Assembly: GCF_022581195.2 (NCBI RefSeq)
Contig: NC_061476.1
Coordinates: forward strand, 3,704,098-3,768,097
Length of the DNA: 64,000 nucleotides
DNA from: Helicoverpa zea
Lineage: Eukaryota > Arthropoda > Insecta > Lepidoptera > Noctuidae
Reading direction: 5' to 3'
Each line of letters begins with the position of its first letter. Within the stretch, counting starts at the first letter, position 1. The notes below the pieces were generated by a model. It saw only the letters and a program-made list of their open reading frames with translations, was not told the DNA's origin and made no database searches. This document shows, one piece after another, positions 38,901 to 53,900 of this stretch. The translations under genes and the position numbers were made by a program.

Positions 38901-41900
38901 ATAAAATAAGCTCCAACACAAGGTTACGTTATAAATTGTAAAGGAGTTCCCATAACTATATTTGATCTTTGCTATCGATCCCACAATGGCAGTCAAACCT
39001 ATCTAGGTGGAAAGTCTTCGCCAATACGAATAAAATAAGCCCAAACACGTGGTAGTTGCAACATACCGTTCAGGAGTTCCCTCGACTCTCTGTAGTCTCC
39101 ATAATCAAATCAGCTCCAAACCTTCACTGTTTACCAGTACCCTCAAAAATACACTCACATATCTGGTTTTGACTCGATGCGTGCCTACAATATTCAAGAG
39201 TTGCCCTCGATTTCTCAGGGTTTCTAGATCTTCCAGAATTGGCATCTTCCTTCTTTATGAAAAGTCTTTAACAATAAAAACTAGCATTGCAACCTGTACG
39301 ATCCTCTGAAACTGCTTGTCTTTTATATTTTTCAAACGATCCTGGACATTCGTCTCCATTGAATTTTAATAAAATATTTATATTTAAAGAAACGTCATAC
39401 CATTCTCCACGATTTAAAACTACTTTGATTCATGTCCGTCACTTTTTACAAAGCGGGTCAGATATGCCCAATGACCTTTAAGACATAATTAGTTATTTTC
39501 AATCAGATTTCTGAATGATGACTATAAAATGTTGTATATAAATAACTTTAACAAAATAACTTTTACAAGGTACTGGCCTACTATTTTAGTTATATTATAA
39601 AATAAAAAATATTAACTATTTTGACTCTCACGAAATTACCATAACTATGATTGTTCTAAACTGAACGGTTGGCGCGAGACTCACTTTTTATCTATACAGG
39701 ATTTGTACGGAACCCTCGGTTCGCGAGTCCGACTCGCACTTGGCCAGTTTTTATTTTTTATGTGTATTTATGTCTTGTGTTGTGTCAAAAAATATTTTTT
39801 CTTTCTTTCTTTTTCTTTTAACGTTTGCAATAAGCCACTTCCCGCGAACGGGCGATTGCCAGTATTATAGGGTACCGCATCAACATCAAAGGGTCCACGT
39901 CGTGCATATACATATACAGCTCATGTTTTTAAAATTTTAATACAAAAATCTTACCGCAAATCTCTTGGCCTCCGCCGGCAGTTGCTTGGCAATATCGCCG
40001 CCCACAAACACCGCTTCCAGATACATCCATAGATTCTGAACTTGAAGCCACTTCTCCAAAATCTCGCTAGTATTCACCAGTTTGTTTATCCAAAGTAAGA
40101 TGTCTTTCTTAAATGGCGCGTTGTACCTTTATTTTACAGAAATAAATATAAGTATCTAAAGGTAAGGGTTTACATGCTAAAAGCTATGTGAAAACTGGCT
40201 ACATGGTATTGAAGAAGTCTTGTGCATGAACGTGGATGGGATATACAGAAATAGAGAACCAAGGTAATCATGGACGGATTGAGTGAAGGACAAAGCACTA
40301 AGTTAAACATCAAAGAGAGAGGTATATAAGAGAAGGACATATTGCACCGATCCGACCTATATGAGATGATGATGTAAAAAGTAAAAGAATGTAGGTTATA
40401 AATGGCACACCTATTAGAAGCTAAAGAGTTGAGAATCATCAAGGAGTCTTCAAGCAAGGTGATGATGTCCAACGTATCCTGTGCCTTGATAAGGAGCTCG
40501 CCTCTGTTCTTAAAGTTGGCGAATTGTAAATCAATCAGAGCCCAATCCATCGTTACTTGTTTCAATTTAGCTTCAATGTCCTTCTCTTTCACCGCACTAA
40601 TGCAAATGTCCTGTGGAGTCATAAAATTAATAAATAGATGTTAAGTTATTATATATTTTAATTTCTGTTCATCATTGAATTGGTACCAACCTCCACATCT
40701 TCTTTATTTTTCAGTAGTGGTGCCTCCATGACATTTGCCAACGTGAATGCTTCGGATTCCACGTCCAAGACGCAATCTGTAGAGTAAAATATAAAGGTGA
40801 GTAGCCGAATAAAATAAATAAATGTATTAGAACATAAGGTAAGATTCTCTTACTCATCAGTTTTTCCAGTCGCCTCCAATGCCTATCCTTCATAGATTTG
40901 TCAGCCATCAATTCCAATAACGGACAAGTTTGATTGAAATCATCGATTTTGTTCTTCAACTCAATAAAAGCTGGCCAATCTTTCATACCCTTTGGTAGTT
41001 TTCGGCATCTATTAAAATAAAGTTAAAAAAACCGTTATGATGTAGATTTGATGCATAATAGCTTTATAAGTAAGGCTGCGGGATTGTTCGAAAGAGTTAC
41101 CGCGGCACTGACACGTAAAGGGCTCAAGAAGGAACATGATGGGCTTTAGTCAGTAAGAATTTGTTACACCCTCACGCTGCTAACTCACAACTGTTGGGAT
41201 CATTTGATGATTTACAATAGAAAAAACTGCTTCATAAAGTACATTTTCTCACCTGAGATCAAATTCTGCTAACTGTGCAACAATTTGTTCAATTTGTATC
41301 TCGACCCATGGGGTTTCGAAATAGCCGTCGATTGAGTTCATCACGGCCAAGTACAAGCTGTACCTGTTTGGTAGAGAAATTAAAGGTCAGTAAATAGAAC
41401 TAAAAGCATTCTGATTGGTCATCTTCTTCTTGTTATCAAGTGAGTAACAGGTTCTATCACCTATCAAGTCCTTGTTAGTGTTTTCTCGAATCTATCTCAT
41501 GATATAACAATTGCTGGGGAATATTCGAAGGAAGAAGCTTTACGTGCATTAAAAATTCCAGTATCGGCTGCTATGTAAATAAACAGTTTTTGCCTCTATC
41601 TCCTAAATAACTGTGGACACTACGATGTTTTATCACACTTACAATTTTCCCAACAAATTGAACTCCTTCTTCTTCTGGTGCAGGATCGGATAATCCTGTA
41701 CTTCCATACCAAACAGCTTTTCACCGCTGGAGTACATCTCAAACCTTCGCCAGAGTTCATCAAATCGTGATTGGAACATTATTACCCTAAAACCATATCG
41801 GGTATTTATGTTATAATGTAGTAGTTTTCTTTTCCTTTAATTTGATGTTAGTCTTAAAAAAACTGATATTAAGTACCTACTCAACCGAAAAGACTACATT

Positions 41901-44900
41901 CATCTAATTATCAGTTCTGTAGTAAGTACCTGGGCTATCGGATTGTTCGAAAGAGTTATCGCGGCCCTGGTAGAAGGTAAAAGGCCTACGAAGTAACATG
42001 ATGGGTTTTAGTCAGTAAGAGTCTGACACTCCCTCACGCTGTGAACCCACAGCAAGAGGAGTCATGTGCTGATTTCCTATCAACAAAACTTCTATAGTAC
42101 CTACTTAAGTAATAAGAGTCTGAAAGTACAGTCAGCACCAAAAGTCGATGAACAGAATCAATATGACAAAACACCTGTTCACAATAAAATGCCATAAGTT
42201 ATAGTCGCAACTAGGAAACAAAATAGACTGTACACCAGAAACTTACAAAAGTCGTTAAACACGAGTATTTCAAAAGTATCTGTGCACTAGTATTCCTAAA
42301 GTCGCTGTACACCATCAATCCAAATGTCGCTGAACATCATTGTATCAAAAGTCACTAAACAGCAGTAAATACAAAATTAGGTTAACAAAGTATATTTTTA
42401 ATGTTGCCGTGTGTTAATGTACTTTTGACGCTTATGTTGTTCAGCTACTTTTGGGACAGTACTTGCTTGACCTTAATAATGTTTGATAACACGTTAGTAT
42501 CTATTTCAATAATTTTAATAATTATTTTGGAAATACACTCTTTTGCAAAAAAAGCGGGCACCTATGCGAAATCTTAGTTTTAAGGACTTTACGTGTATTT
42601 CAAAGGGTTTTAATGATTCTAGTATGTTTCTAGCATCAAAAGGGTTAGCCAAGCATGCGTGAGAGTGTATTCTAAATTTGAATTTTGTACAATTGCTAAG
42701 AAATTGGTTAAACCTTGTTTTGGACTAATTGCTGGCAGAAAGTTCGTCGGTGTTTTGAAAAGTTTTTGAAGTGATTTTCAGAAAACTGATAATGCAGTCT
42801 TAATTAATGTACCTTTTTTTTAGATCAAAACATTTTTGAAAAACTATGCGTATTTGATAAAATTTTCACCTGCTCTAAATGGGCTATACTGACGATTGAT
42901 GGCAATGTTAAGAGTTTCGGTATTTTAGTGTAAAGCGTTCTTCTGTTTAGATATTATACCCACGTGTTTTAAAATATCGCTTTTTCATAATTAAACACTA
43001 TTTACCTCCCCACTCAGAGTCATTTAATAGTTACTTAAGCCATTCCTTAGTGAAGGATTTGTATGACATTCCGTCACTAAGGAGTCACTTAAGTAATCAT
43101 TAAATGTCTCTGAGTGGGGAGGTTAGAGGAGTATCAGTACATTGGGCTGCGACAAAACCAATTTAAAGTAACCAGTGCCGATCGCAACTCGTCTCCTATC
43201 GTACTTTGACATTAAAAAATACCAATTTTTGTGATAAATGTTAAAATTAACCACATGAAAAATGATGAGGAGGGTTTAAGCTATCTAAAAAGTCTAATTA
43301 TTGCCGCGTTGAAGCTCTCTATAACTCTATAAGTATCGGGTTACTAAACGATGATTTCGCTGAAAGGGAGTCAAGAATTCAAAGGTATTGACCAAACGTA
43401 AGTTTCTTAAGAAATGAGCAGATAGCCAATTATTGTTATGATTTAAGCAGGAAAGTGCTGTAGATGCTAGGAAATCTCGGTGCAGGCAAGTTTATTTAAT
43501 AAAATGTCAGTGGGATGAAAACACGGTATTTGAACGCTCAGACTCATAGATCTTCGGAGGTCTACGGAGTTTCCCAAGAGACGAGGTTGTTTGAAAATCA
43601 GTGATTACGAGACCTTAAGACCTCGTGCTCACAGTCTATGCGCTATGTTCTGTATTTTGTAGAATTTCAAGATTTTTAAAAATGTTAAAGTCCGAAAGGA
43701 GACGAGTTGTGATCGGCACTGCTTACTTTAAATTGGTTTTGTCGCAGCCCAATGTACTGATACTCCTCTAAATAGTGTTTAATTATGAAAAAGCGATATT
43801 TTAAAACACGTGGGTATAATATCTAAATAGAAGAACGCTTTACACTAAAATACCGAAACTCTTAACATTGCCATCAATCATCAGTATAGCCCATTTAGAG
43901 CAGGTGAAAATTTTATCAAATACGCATAGTTTTTCAAAAATGTTTTGATCTAACAAAAAGGTACATTAATTAAGACTGCATTATCAGTTTTCTGAAAATC
44001 ACTTCAAAAACTTTTCAAAACACCGACGAACTTTCTGCCAGCAATTAGTCCAAAACAAGGTTTAACCAATTTCTTAGCAATTGTACAAAATTCAAATTTA
44101 GTATACACTCTCACGCATGCTTGGCTAACTCTTTTGATGCTAGAAACATACTACAATCATTAAAACCCTTTGAAATACACGTAAAGTCCTTAAAACTAAG
44201 ATTTCGCATAGGTGCCCGCTTTTTTTGCAAAAGAGTGTATTTCCAAAATAATTATTAAAATTATTGAAATAGATGCTAACGTGATAACATACATTATTAA
44301 GGTCAAGCAAGTACTGTCCCAAAAGTAGCTGAACAACATAAGCGTCAAAAGTACATTAACACACGGCAACATTAAAAATATACTTTGTTAACCTAATTTT
44401 GTATTTACTGCTGTTTAGTGACTTTTGATACAATGATGTTCAGCGACATTTGGATTGGTGGTGTACAGCGACTTTAGGAATACTAGTGCACAGATACTTT
44501 TGAAATACTCGTGTTTAACGACTTTTGTAAGTTTCTGGTGTACAGTCTATTTTGTTTCCTAGTTGCGACTATAACTTATGGCATTTTATTGTGAACAGGT
44601 GTTTTGTCATATTGATTCTGTTCATCGACTTTTGGTGCTGACTGTACCTATCACTAGCTTCTCTAGCAGTGAGGCCGGGAGTCAAAGGTCCAAACGCGTC
44701 AAAGTCAGCGTCAAACTTGAGCACATCTTCCAAGAACGTGGCTACACCTTCAGTTAACTCCGATTGTAGTGGACCTTGCATGTCGACTATTCTTTGCTGT
44801 ACTTGCTGAGACTAAAATAGGAAAATAAGTTGGTTGTAGTGGGGAGGATTGATTGGAGAGATCAGACTGATGGATAGATAGATAGATATTAGATAATAAT

Positions 44901-47900
44901 TTATATGAAGCTGATGTCAAAATTCAATCTTCAATCTAAAAAGAACAGATAGATTGGTTATTAAAATCCGCAGTAAATGAAAGACCACGTGAACGGACTA
45001 TCGATACCCACTGCCCTGAAGACAAGCCGATAATAGAGAAGGATGGAAAACCTTACACTATCACTTCAATAACGGTATTTAAACATTAAGGACGAGCTAG
45101 AAAAAACAAAGAAGTCAAATAACCTTTCCTAGAAATACTCCAACGTTACTTCTTTAAAGTATTTCTGTCGTAGAAATAAGCAAATAAAATTATATTTGAG
45201 CAGTCCTTAAAATTGGATGCAGTATTTCGACCAAAAGAATATAAAGTTACTATACTTCGGCCGTTCAGAGAATGCGTTCCTGACACCTATCAGTTAGTCA
45301 CGACTAGTGATGGGCACAACATAACACTGAGTTCGTTACCGTTCCTTCAAAATGAACCGCCGCATTATTTTAAGATTATTTTCGTTTTAAATTGGCGGAA
45401 TCATTTGTTTTATATTTTAGTTATTTAAGTGGAAACCAAAAAAAGGTAATATTCATATAATAAAATTGTTTTATTTATTCTTTGTTACAAGTACATTGAA
45501 TTGAATGTGCGAACAGAATATTAATCAGACTCCGATTTGCTTGAGGAGGTGGTGTCTTCATCATCATCTTCGCCTACATGTATAATTATATTATTATCAA
45601 TAACAGAATCAATCCTGATATCTCGGTCTAACAAAAGCCGGGTAATCAAATAAAAACAGATCGAAAACACTTGAAAAACGTGGTCTATGCGCACGAAACG
45701 ACAACGGACGACTGTTTTAGCGTCACAAAATGGCGGCCCATAACGCCATTTGGGGTTACCATTTTTAATCTAAGTATAAAAATGCGGTTTGGTCATAGTT
45801 TTATTTTTATATTTCATAAACGTTATAATTAAGTCTTATAGTCCATTATTTTCCAATTCTTAAAAAGAAAATCAAAACGTATTATTTTATATTATAACTG
45901 TATAAGAACAGATTACGATACTTGCCTGTTATTTTTAGCACAGCACTACAAAATATAAACCGCTGACATAACCTTGTAATAGCGCAGTATAGATTTAGAA
46001 AAATATTGTTTACCAAGTTATTTGACACTCAGTTTGGCACAAAATTATAACATTCATTGATTATTGATATAATAATGTTGTTTTAATGCTCCTCAATTGT
46101 TAAAACGGTAAACAACCAGCAAAAATATTTTTATCGTAACTGCAACGCCATTGCAAAGTTACGTCGTCAGTTCAATCGCGACGTGTCAGGAACGCATTCT
46201 CTGAATGGCCGAACTATAGATTAGGAACTGTCATACTTAAAAATTAACTAAAAAATAAAACAGATACGTACAGTTAGAAGCATATTCTGGAAAGCGTATC
46301 TCAGTCCATACACCATGTCTGCATCCTCTTTAGGCACATCGATACTAAACTGGTGGAACGTGCCGTAACTCTCTTCTATGAGATCCAGTTCCATATCCAT
46401 ACTAGAAATTACAAAGTTGGAAATATAAGTTTTGTAACTACCTGTGTTACTAACTTGCATACTGGCTGAAATTACTGTGAAGACCATTTCGACTTTATGC
46501 AGGGATTGTGTCATGTTGGAAAAGCGAATTTCATCATCATCTATTATACAGGGTGGCCCATCCATAGGCGTCCAAAAGAAAAATTTAGAAGCACTATGCT
46601 ATGGGGTATCCGAATCACCCCCATATATGTTCAGCGATTTTTTGTACTTTAGGAGCTAGAATTATTTTTATTTTTTTCCATAATTTTCATTTCAACATTG
46701 TTTTTTCTATTTTATCTTTTTTTTCCTAACGTTTACAGATGTTTTTTTGGTGTAATTAATCATCATGATAGTAGCTAACACCTGAATAAAGCAGTTTGGC
46801 TAAACATTCTAGAACTTACATAAAATTTTATCAGAAATTCAAAATTACTGTTGGAGTTCAGTAGCCAAAAATGTTAAGGGCTTAAAAAAAATTATAAGGG
46901 GTGCCAGAGGTTTCTAAGCATTCTTAAAAACTGCTAAGAACCTGTGACAATAAATATTATTCATAAAAATCAGACCTTAATAGTGGTTTTTCTCCTGTTT
47001 AAAAATAATTTTAGCTCCTAAAGTACAAAAAATCGCTGAACATACATGGGGGTGATTCGGATACCCCATAGCATAGAGCTTCTAAATTTTTCTTTTGGAC
47101 GCCTATGGATGGGCCACCCTGTATATTGGGATCTGCTTCTAGTCTTACTGGATGTAGCAATTACTAGGCCAATTAAAAAAAAACAGGATGGGTTGCACGA
47201 TGTAACGATTAACCAAAGCCTGGTGACGGCTGGTTATATTTTGGTTATAGTTCAATTTACATGGTGCAACCCACCCTCAGTGATAGATAGGTATACATTA
47301 CAGTAACAGAGGAAGACTATAATCCAATCTGTATTAATGTGTCTACTTATATTTACCCTATGAATTCTTCTCTAATAAGCTCGAGACACAACATGGCTAC
47401 TCTGACGTCATCCAAATCCTTTATTTTCTTGCCCATAGTCTTCATGCGATCATTGATGAACTGCATCAACTTGATCACGCGGTCTTTGTAAGCGTGACAT
47501 AACAGTTTACCCAAGATCCTCTTCCATTCGATCGACTCCAAGTGTAAGGCCAATTTTATGTGTCCTGAAAAAATCATGAGCAAAACTCTTGCACTAACTA
47601 CCTACATTGTAACTCATAAGGCCTATATAATATTAAAAAACCGGCCACGTGCGAGTCGGACTCGCGCACGTAGGGTTCCGTACCATCCAAACTAATATTC
47701 TATATATATTTATGGATATCGAGCAAAAATGAGCAAAAAATCACGTTGGTTGTATGGGAGCCCCCCAAAATATTTATTTTATTAAAGTTTTCAGTATTTT
47801 TTGTTATAGCGGCAACAAAAATACACCATCTGTGAAAATGTCAGCTCTCTAACTATAACGGTTCATGAGATACAGCCTGGTGACAGACGGACGGACGGAC

Positions 47901-50900
47901 GGACGGAAAGAGGAGCGAAAACAATAGGATCCCGTTTTACCCTTTGGGTACGGAACCCTAAAAATGAATTTTCGTTTGTGACGCCAAAAATATTACGAAA
48001 TGTATTTTTGTCGGTTGCGAGAAAAGTATCAGTTAAATGATCACCATCTGAGCCATAGGATATTAACATACTTACAGCTGCCTAAATTTTAGATTTTTAT
48101 TACATTGTCAGGAATACTTCTGAACTGGACTAAAATCTGGGCATAAGCCGTTACAATATAGGCTAATATGGCCGAAATCGGGGAAATTGGTAACAAGCTA
48201 CTCTTTATCAAGATGCAGGTGAAAACTTGTGCTTACCCATATTAATCTGTATAGACCCGATTACATGTCGATTAGGCAAACTCAGAACTTCCTCCGTCTG
48301 ACCCTCGTACTTGTTGAGCATATCTTTTACTATGACATTCAGGGGATTCGAATCTACAAATTCTTGTACTTGATTCACCCTATCTTCTGCCCATAAATGA
48401 GAAAATCTTCCGTAGCTCTGTAAAACAATAAAACAATAAATTTTATTAATCATCGTCTTTCTACTTTTCTATTTATAGTTGCCGCATCGTCTTCTACCAT
48501 ACTTTTTCTAACTGACGTCACGACCGGTTTTCACACAATCTTCCTCTTCCTTCCGTTTGTATACCACTACCATCATCATCATCTAGCTTAGCCTTCCTAT
48601 GAGCATGATTATTGCACAATAGTAATATTTATTCGTGATATTTGGTACATACCGTTAGCAGCTTTTCAATATCTGGTTTGTACATATACATCATCCCTTG
48701 CAATGCCATCACGGACCTGACAATATCTTTATGTTCCGACACCATTCGGAAGTAGCTCCTAATACCACTAATGTTGGACCCCGATCTACTTCCTGCAAAT
48801 AATTGAGGCACATTCTCATTAAGAGTTTTAGTGTCCAACTTATCTATTATCTAACAATGCAAAGGCTACCAATCTCACAAGGATCCTTACAGTTTTGGGT
48901 TCTGCAAAACATTCTTTGACATTGAACTTTATATTTATAGACAAAGATCAATAGTATATTGAAGAAATTTTACTGAGTAGCTAGAAGCTGATGACGGAAC
49001 CGTATACGGAACACTACACGTGTGGTTGGCATACCAACTGTATTTAGGCTTACGCGAGATAAATTTTCGCAGGTCGAACGATGGGAAAGCTTTCTCGTAT
49101 GGTTGCTACCATGCCATAACGAATCCCAATAAAAACGTAAAATTAAACTCCATCTCCTGACGTACCGGTAGTAGATCGTACTTGGGTTGACAACGAAACA
49201 CCGCCCAGCTGTTCCTTCTTAATTTGTTCCTGTTGCCCCCACATGAACACGTAGCGATGGATATCCATTATGCAATTTAGGACCACCTAAAATCAACGAA
49301 GTGATCAGAAAGAAAATAAAAGAGGTACTTAGAGGATAGTAACGTAGAATCATCGGCACGAATCTTGAGCGCTGACCTTCATCTGCGCAGAAGTAATTTA
49401 TTGGGTCCCTTTTGTGGTATGAAGTGAGGCGCGGTGGCGGGCTAAAGCGGTGATTGGCCCGCAGTGCATCGCGTCATAGCTGTCACTCGGGATTGGTTCT
49501 TTGTTAATAAATCACTTCTGCGCAAGTGAAGGTAAGCGCTCAGGATTCCTGCCCGATGATTCTACATGCCGCACAGATGTAATCTTTATCCTCGATTAGA
49601 GGCTTATTAGACCAAGAGCAGAAGTCACCTTAGATCGAACGAGTACTACTCGAGGACAAGATTTTCTATCGAGTTTGAATTACTTATCAGCTGTCTTAGA
49701 TACATAGCAACAAGCAAGATCATCAAATAGAATACACGCTAGGAGATTATTCATTAAGGATATAAATTATAGCACCTGTGAGAATGAAGTTTGTATTTCA
49801 TCCAAAGTAGGCTTTATCGATATTTTGGGTATTTGCAAGTACATGTTAGTCAACATCAGCGGTCGCAATTTCTTCTGCTCTGCTGGATCGGTAGTCATTG
49901 TTAAAAAGCTGAAATAGTAAATACCCATATTTAGTCCGCATATCTTAATAAAAAAATTATCGCAATGAAGACTAAGGCTGCCTGTCCACCGGAGCAGAGC
50001 TAGGCTGCGGAGTGGAGAAACTGAGAAATATTAACCAATAGGATTGAGGAGTGGAGATTTTGTGCAACCCTCTTGGTTAATATTTCTCAGTTTCTCCACT
50101 CCGCAGTCTAGCTCTGCTCCGGTGGATAGGCAGCAAGGCTGCTGTCTTCTAAAACTCGACAATAACTGGACCAATTTGGCTTATTTTTTAAATGTTTGTA
50201 GAGAAGTAGTATTGTAGGTCCAGTGAAGATTATGGTAAGATGAGGCGTTAAAGCATTCCGGGTCAGATAGTTTAAAAAATAATAATGCATAAGTTAACTC
50301 CGTAACTATTTACTAATAACATTTTGCCAAAGAAGGGTACATCATCAGTCCTGGCAGTCAACTAGAAAAGAATAGAACAGTACAATACCTTGAAACAGAA
50401 GCTCTTCGTCTCAAGATATCAAGACTTTGTCGAGTGCACTTAATGAGTGCTTCCACACATTTCGTTGCAAAGTAAGCAAACAGCTCATTACATTCGTTGA
50501 CTACTGGCACCACATCGAAACGGTCAGGGTTTTCTATCTCCATAAACACTAGAAAAAACACCATGTATTTATTCACCACCAAAGACTTACTTGTTATTGC
50601 AGTATCTTCAGACTCATGCAAGAAGTTCTGCTGACATACGATGCGAGAACTGAAGGTATCTAGAATCTAGACAAATCATGCATACGCGAGAAAATACAAG
50701 AAATCGGTCACATTCGTGCTTCTCGGGTATTCTGGGCATTATTCATGATTTCTATAGCCGCAACTATTTTAAACTAGCTTCCGCCCGTGGCTTCGCCTGC
50801 GTACAGTTCAATTATATCGCGTTTCCAAAAGAATTCTTCAAAAGTCCGGGATAAAAACTATCCTATGTCCTTTCTCAAGGTCAACTCTATCTCTGTACCA

Positions 50901-53900
50901 AATTTTATTAAAATCAGTTCAGTGGTTTAGACGTGAAAGTGTAACAGACAAACAGACAGACAGAGTTACTTTCGCATTTATAATATTAGTAGGGATTATA
51001 GTTACAATAAAAAATCTACCTGTGTCTTCAGAAGTTATTCGGGTAGCTGAAGTAACTTGCTTCAAAGCTTTTTCTATGTCCAACCTTACAATAAATAAAA
51101 CATTTAAAACATAACAAACATCATAATGTATGTTGGTTAATGTAACATCATCATGTGAACTATATTCCTCAATACTCACCAATTATTCTTCAAAGCCTGT
51201 ATTTGTTTAGATGGAACACTGTCTAAAAACTTATGTATCAGTTCTATTACAGCGATTTCCGCATTCCAAGATTTTTGTTGAAGCTCCAAAGCTATAAAAA
51301 GAACAGATATCAAACATTTTTCTATCAAAACTTTAAGTTGGTGTTGGCTACTAGTCTAACAGGGTGCTGCTGAGTGCCAGTGTCTTATATGGATCTACTG
51401 CTTATTTGACCTCATCAACGAAGTTGCCTGCTACGACAAAGCTTCTGGCTTTACTACCCATAACCGAACGATTGCCAAAAGTGGACGAACGGTAGCAGGG
51501 ATTGACCGTCAGAATCGGTGTCACTCCTCATAGATCAACTCGAAACACATATAGAGAGTTGCTACCTAATTGCTACCAGCTGCCATTAGTTACTACCAGT
51601 TGCTACCTTCTGGTTTTGAAGATTAGCTACCGAAATACGGAGGGAGCTGGTTATGATTTATATAGTGGTTAACATGTTGACCAATAAGGTTACTTAGCAA
51701 CGAGCTTCTCAAATATAACAAAAAACAGATACCTATTTCATCGCGTCTCTGGAGATTTTCCTCATAAAAGTGTGCAGGGTCCACAGCCTCTTCCGGCAAA
51801 TAAACCAGCAATGTTTTGGTTATTGATGCCAAAATCGCATCTATGCGCGCTTCCTTCATGTCCACCACCTATGTATGAATAGTTACATTAATATTATATC
51901 TACCTAAACATAATTATAACTGTCATCATTTACAGACTTCTTATCGTCCCACTGCTGGGCACAGGCGTCCTCTCACACAGAGAAGGATTGAGCGTTAATC
52001 ACCACGCTTGCTTAAGGTGGATTGGCGATTTCAAAGTCCAGATTTCTTCAAAATGCTTTCTTCCACTCTTTGATTAGTCATTGGTGATTCCAACTACACT
52101 TATTAACGTCATTTAAGTATCTAACATAAAGTCCTCATTACCTCTTTGACGAACAAGTCTACTTCTGTCAAAACTTTCTCAATATTTTCGCAATAAGAGG
52201 GTATTTCTAGAGATGTCCACGTTATTGTGGAAAAGCCAGGCTGGAAAGCATTCTCCAGTTTTATCAGCTGTGCACGTAATAATGGTTGGTATAGCTTCGG
52301 CATGCTCCTATAGCAAAAAAATATTTTTGTAAAGCATACTACCCATGGCCATCACATCATTGATTTATTATCCATCTTTTTAACCCCTGCCCTGGTGCAA
52401 AGGGATGTTAAATTTTGACCGTCGTGACACATAATCTGTGTATCTGCGGCAAAGTAGCTTCTAAATGGCGGTACAAATTTGGATGTTTTTTACAGTTAAA
52501 AGCTGGTGTTTAGTCCTTTCGCATCGATCGATTGAAAAATAACAATCTTACATTCGAATTTGGTTGTTTCTGTCCACCAAATATTTGATCCTCTCATAGT
52601 TGCCAAGGATTTTATCCTTACAAAATGCAATGATTTGAGCTCCGTCAGGGACACCTAGAATATGGTTTTATATATATTATACTTAGTTCGCTCATATTGG
52701 TACCTACTAATAATAATATAAAGCTAAAGAGTTTGATTATTTGCTTGCTTGAACGCGCTAAATACAGAAACTGCTGGACCGAATTCAAAAACATTCTTTC
52801 AGAATTTATCAAATCGCCCATGTATCGAGGATGGCTTCCATTTATCCTGAGGCCTTGCCGGCAGAAGTGAATAGGTATATATAATGTAATTTTTCTTACG
52901 TAGTCCCAACTGCCACATGTACTCGACTTCTCGAATGCACTCTGGTATGTAAATACTAAAGTTTATGATATACATATTTGTCGCCGGATTGCGAAGCAGC
53001 AGTGGAGCAATTAGACCTAATCGAACCTGAAAGTAGCATTATGCATTTTAAAATGTTTGTTCAGTTTATAATTTAAAGTACTAAAAATATCATCATTAAT
53101 ATCTGCCTAGCCTTTTCCCAAATATGTTGTAATCTGCCTCCAGTCTAACGGAAGCTTAGTACCAATCTTTTACATGGAGCAACTGCTTATCTGACCTCCT
53201 CAACCCAGTTACTCGGACAACAAGATACCCCTTCTAAGAAAACTTGAGTGGTTTAATTTTGTGATCGATCCACCCTCGGGGCTGTTATAATTAGCTAGCT
53301 TACTGAAAATATATTTGTTTATATAATATTACCTGTCCAACATTTTCGGCCCAGGCGTAGTGGTAAATCAATTCGAATTCAGTGAAGACAATCGTTAGGA
53401 CATTGTATAATTTGATACACCTTTGCGTATTCTGAAAAAAAAGACAGAATTAAATAAGATTGGGAGTGCTGAAGAATATTCCTTAGTTTTCGTCTATTGC
53501 ATAAAGGTTTAATTACGAAAAGTCCCGTCTTTTTGAACGCCTACGCCCTAAGCATACCCCTCATAAAAATTTTGGAATCCTAGCAAGAGCTTGCAGTTTC
53601 GGGGTCTCTATTACTTGGGATTGAGGTATCCTTAGAAAGAGTTACCGCGGCCCTGGTACACAAAATGCCCTAGAAGGAACATTGTAGGTTTAAGTCAGTA
53701 AGAGTCTGATACTCCCTCAAGCTGCATCCACAGCGGGAGTGGTAATCTGTTGATTACCCATAAAACCAACACTAATAGTTTCAGACATTTCTTGATGAAT
53801 CCTTTTTCTTTTGTTTTCGCTGAAATAGTACCATCCGTGGCTGATGTTTTATACATACCATATGTGTAATAACTTCATGATGCTTTTTAAAAACATCCAT

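Noticed and set aside
45213..45428. 71-codon plus-strand gene
   Set aside because: Starts outside and runs through the end of a TIR element; no homology or splice signals.
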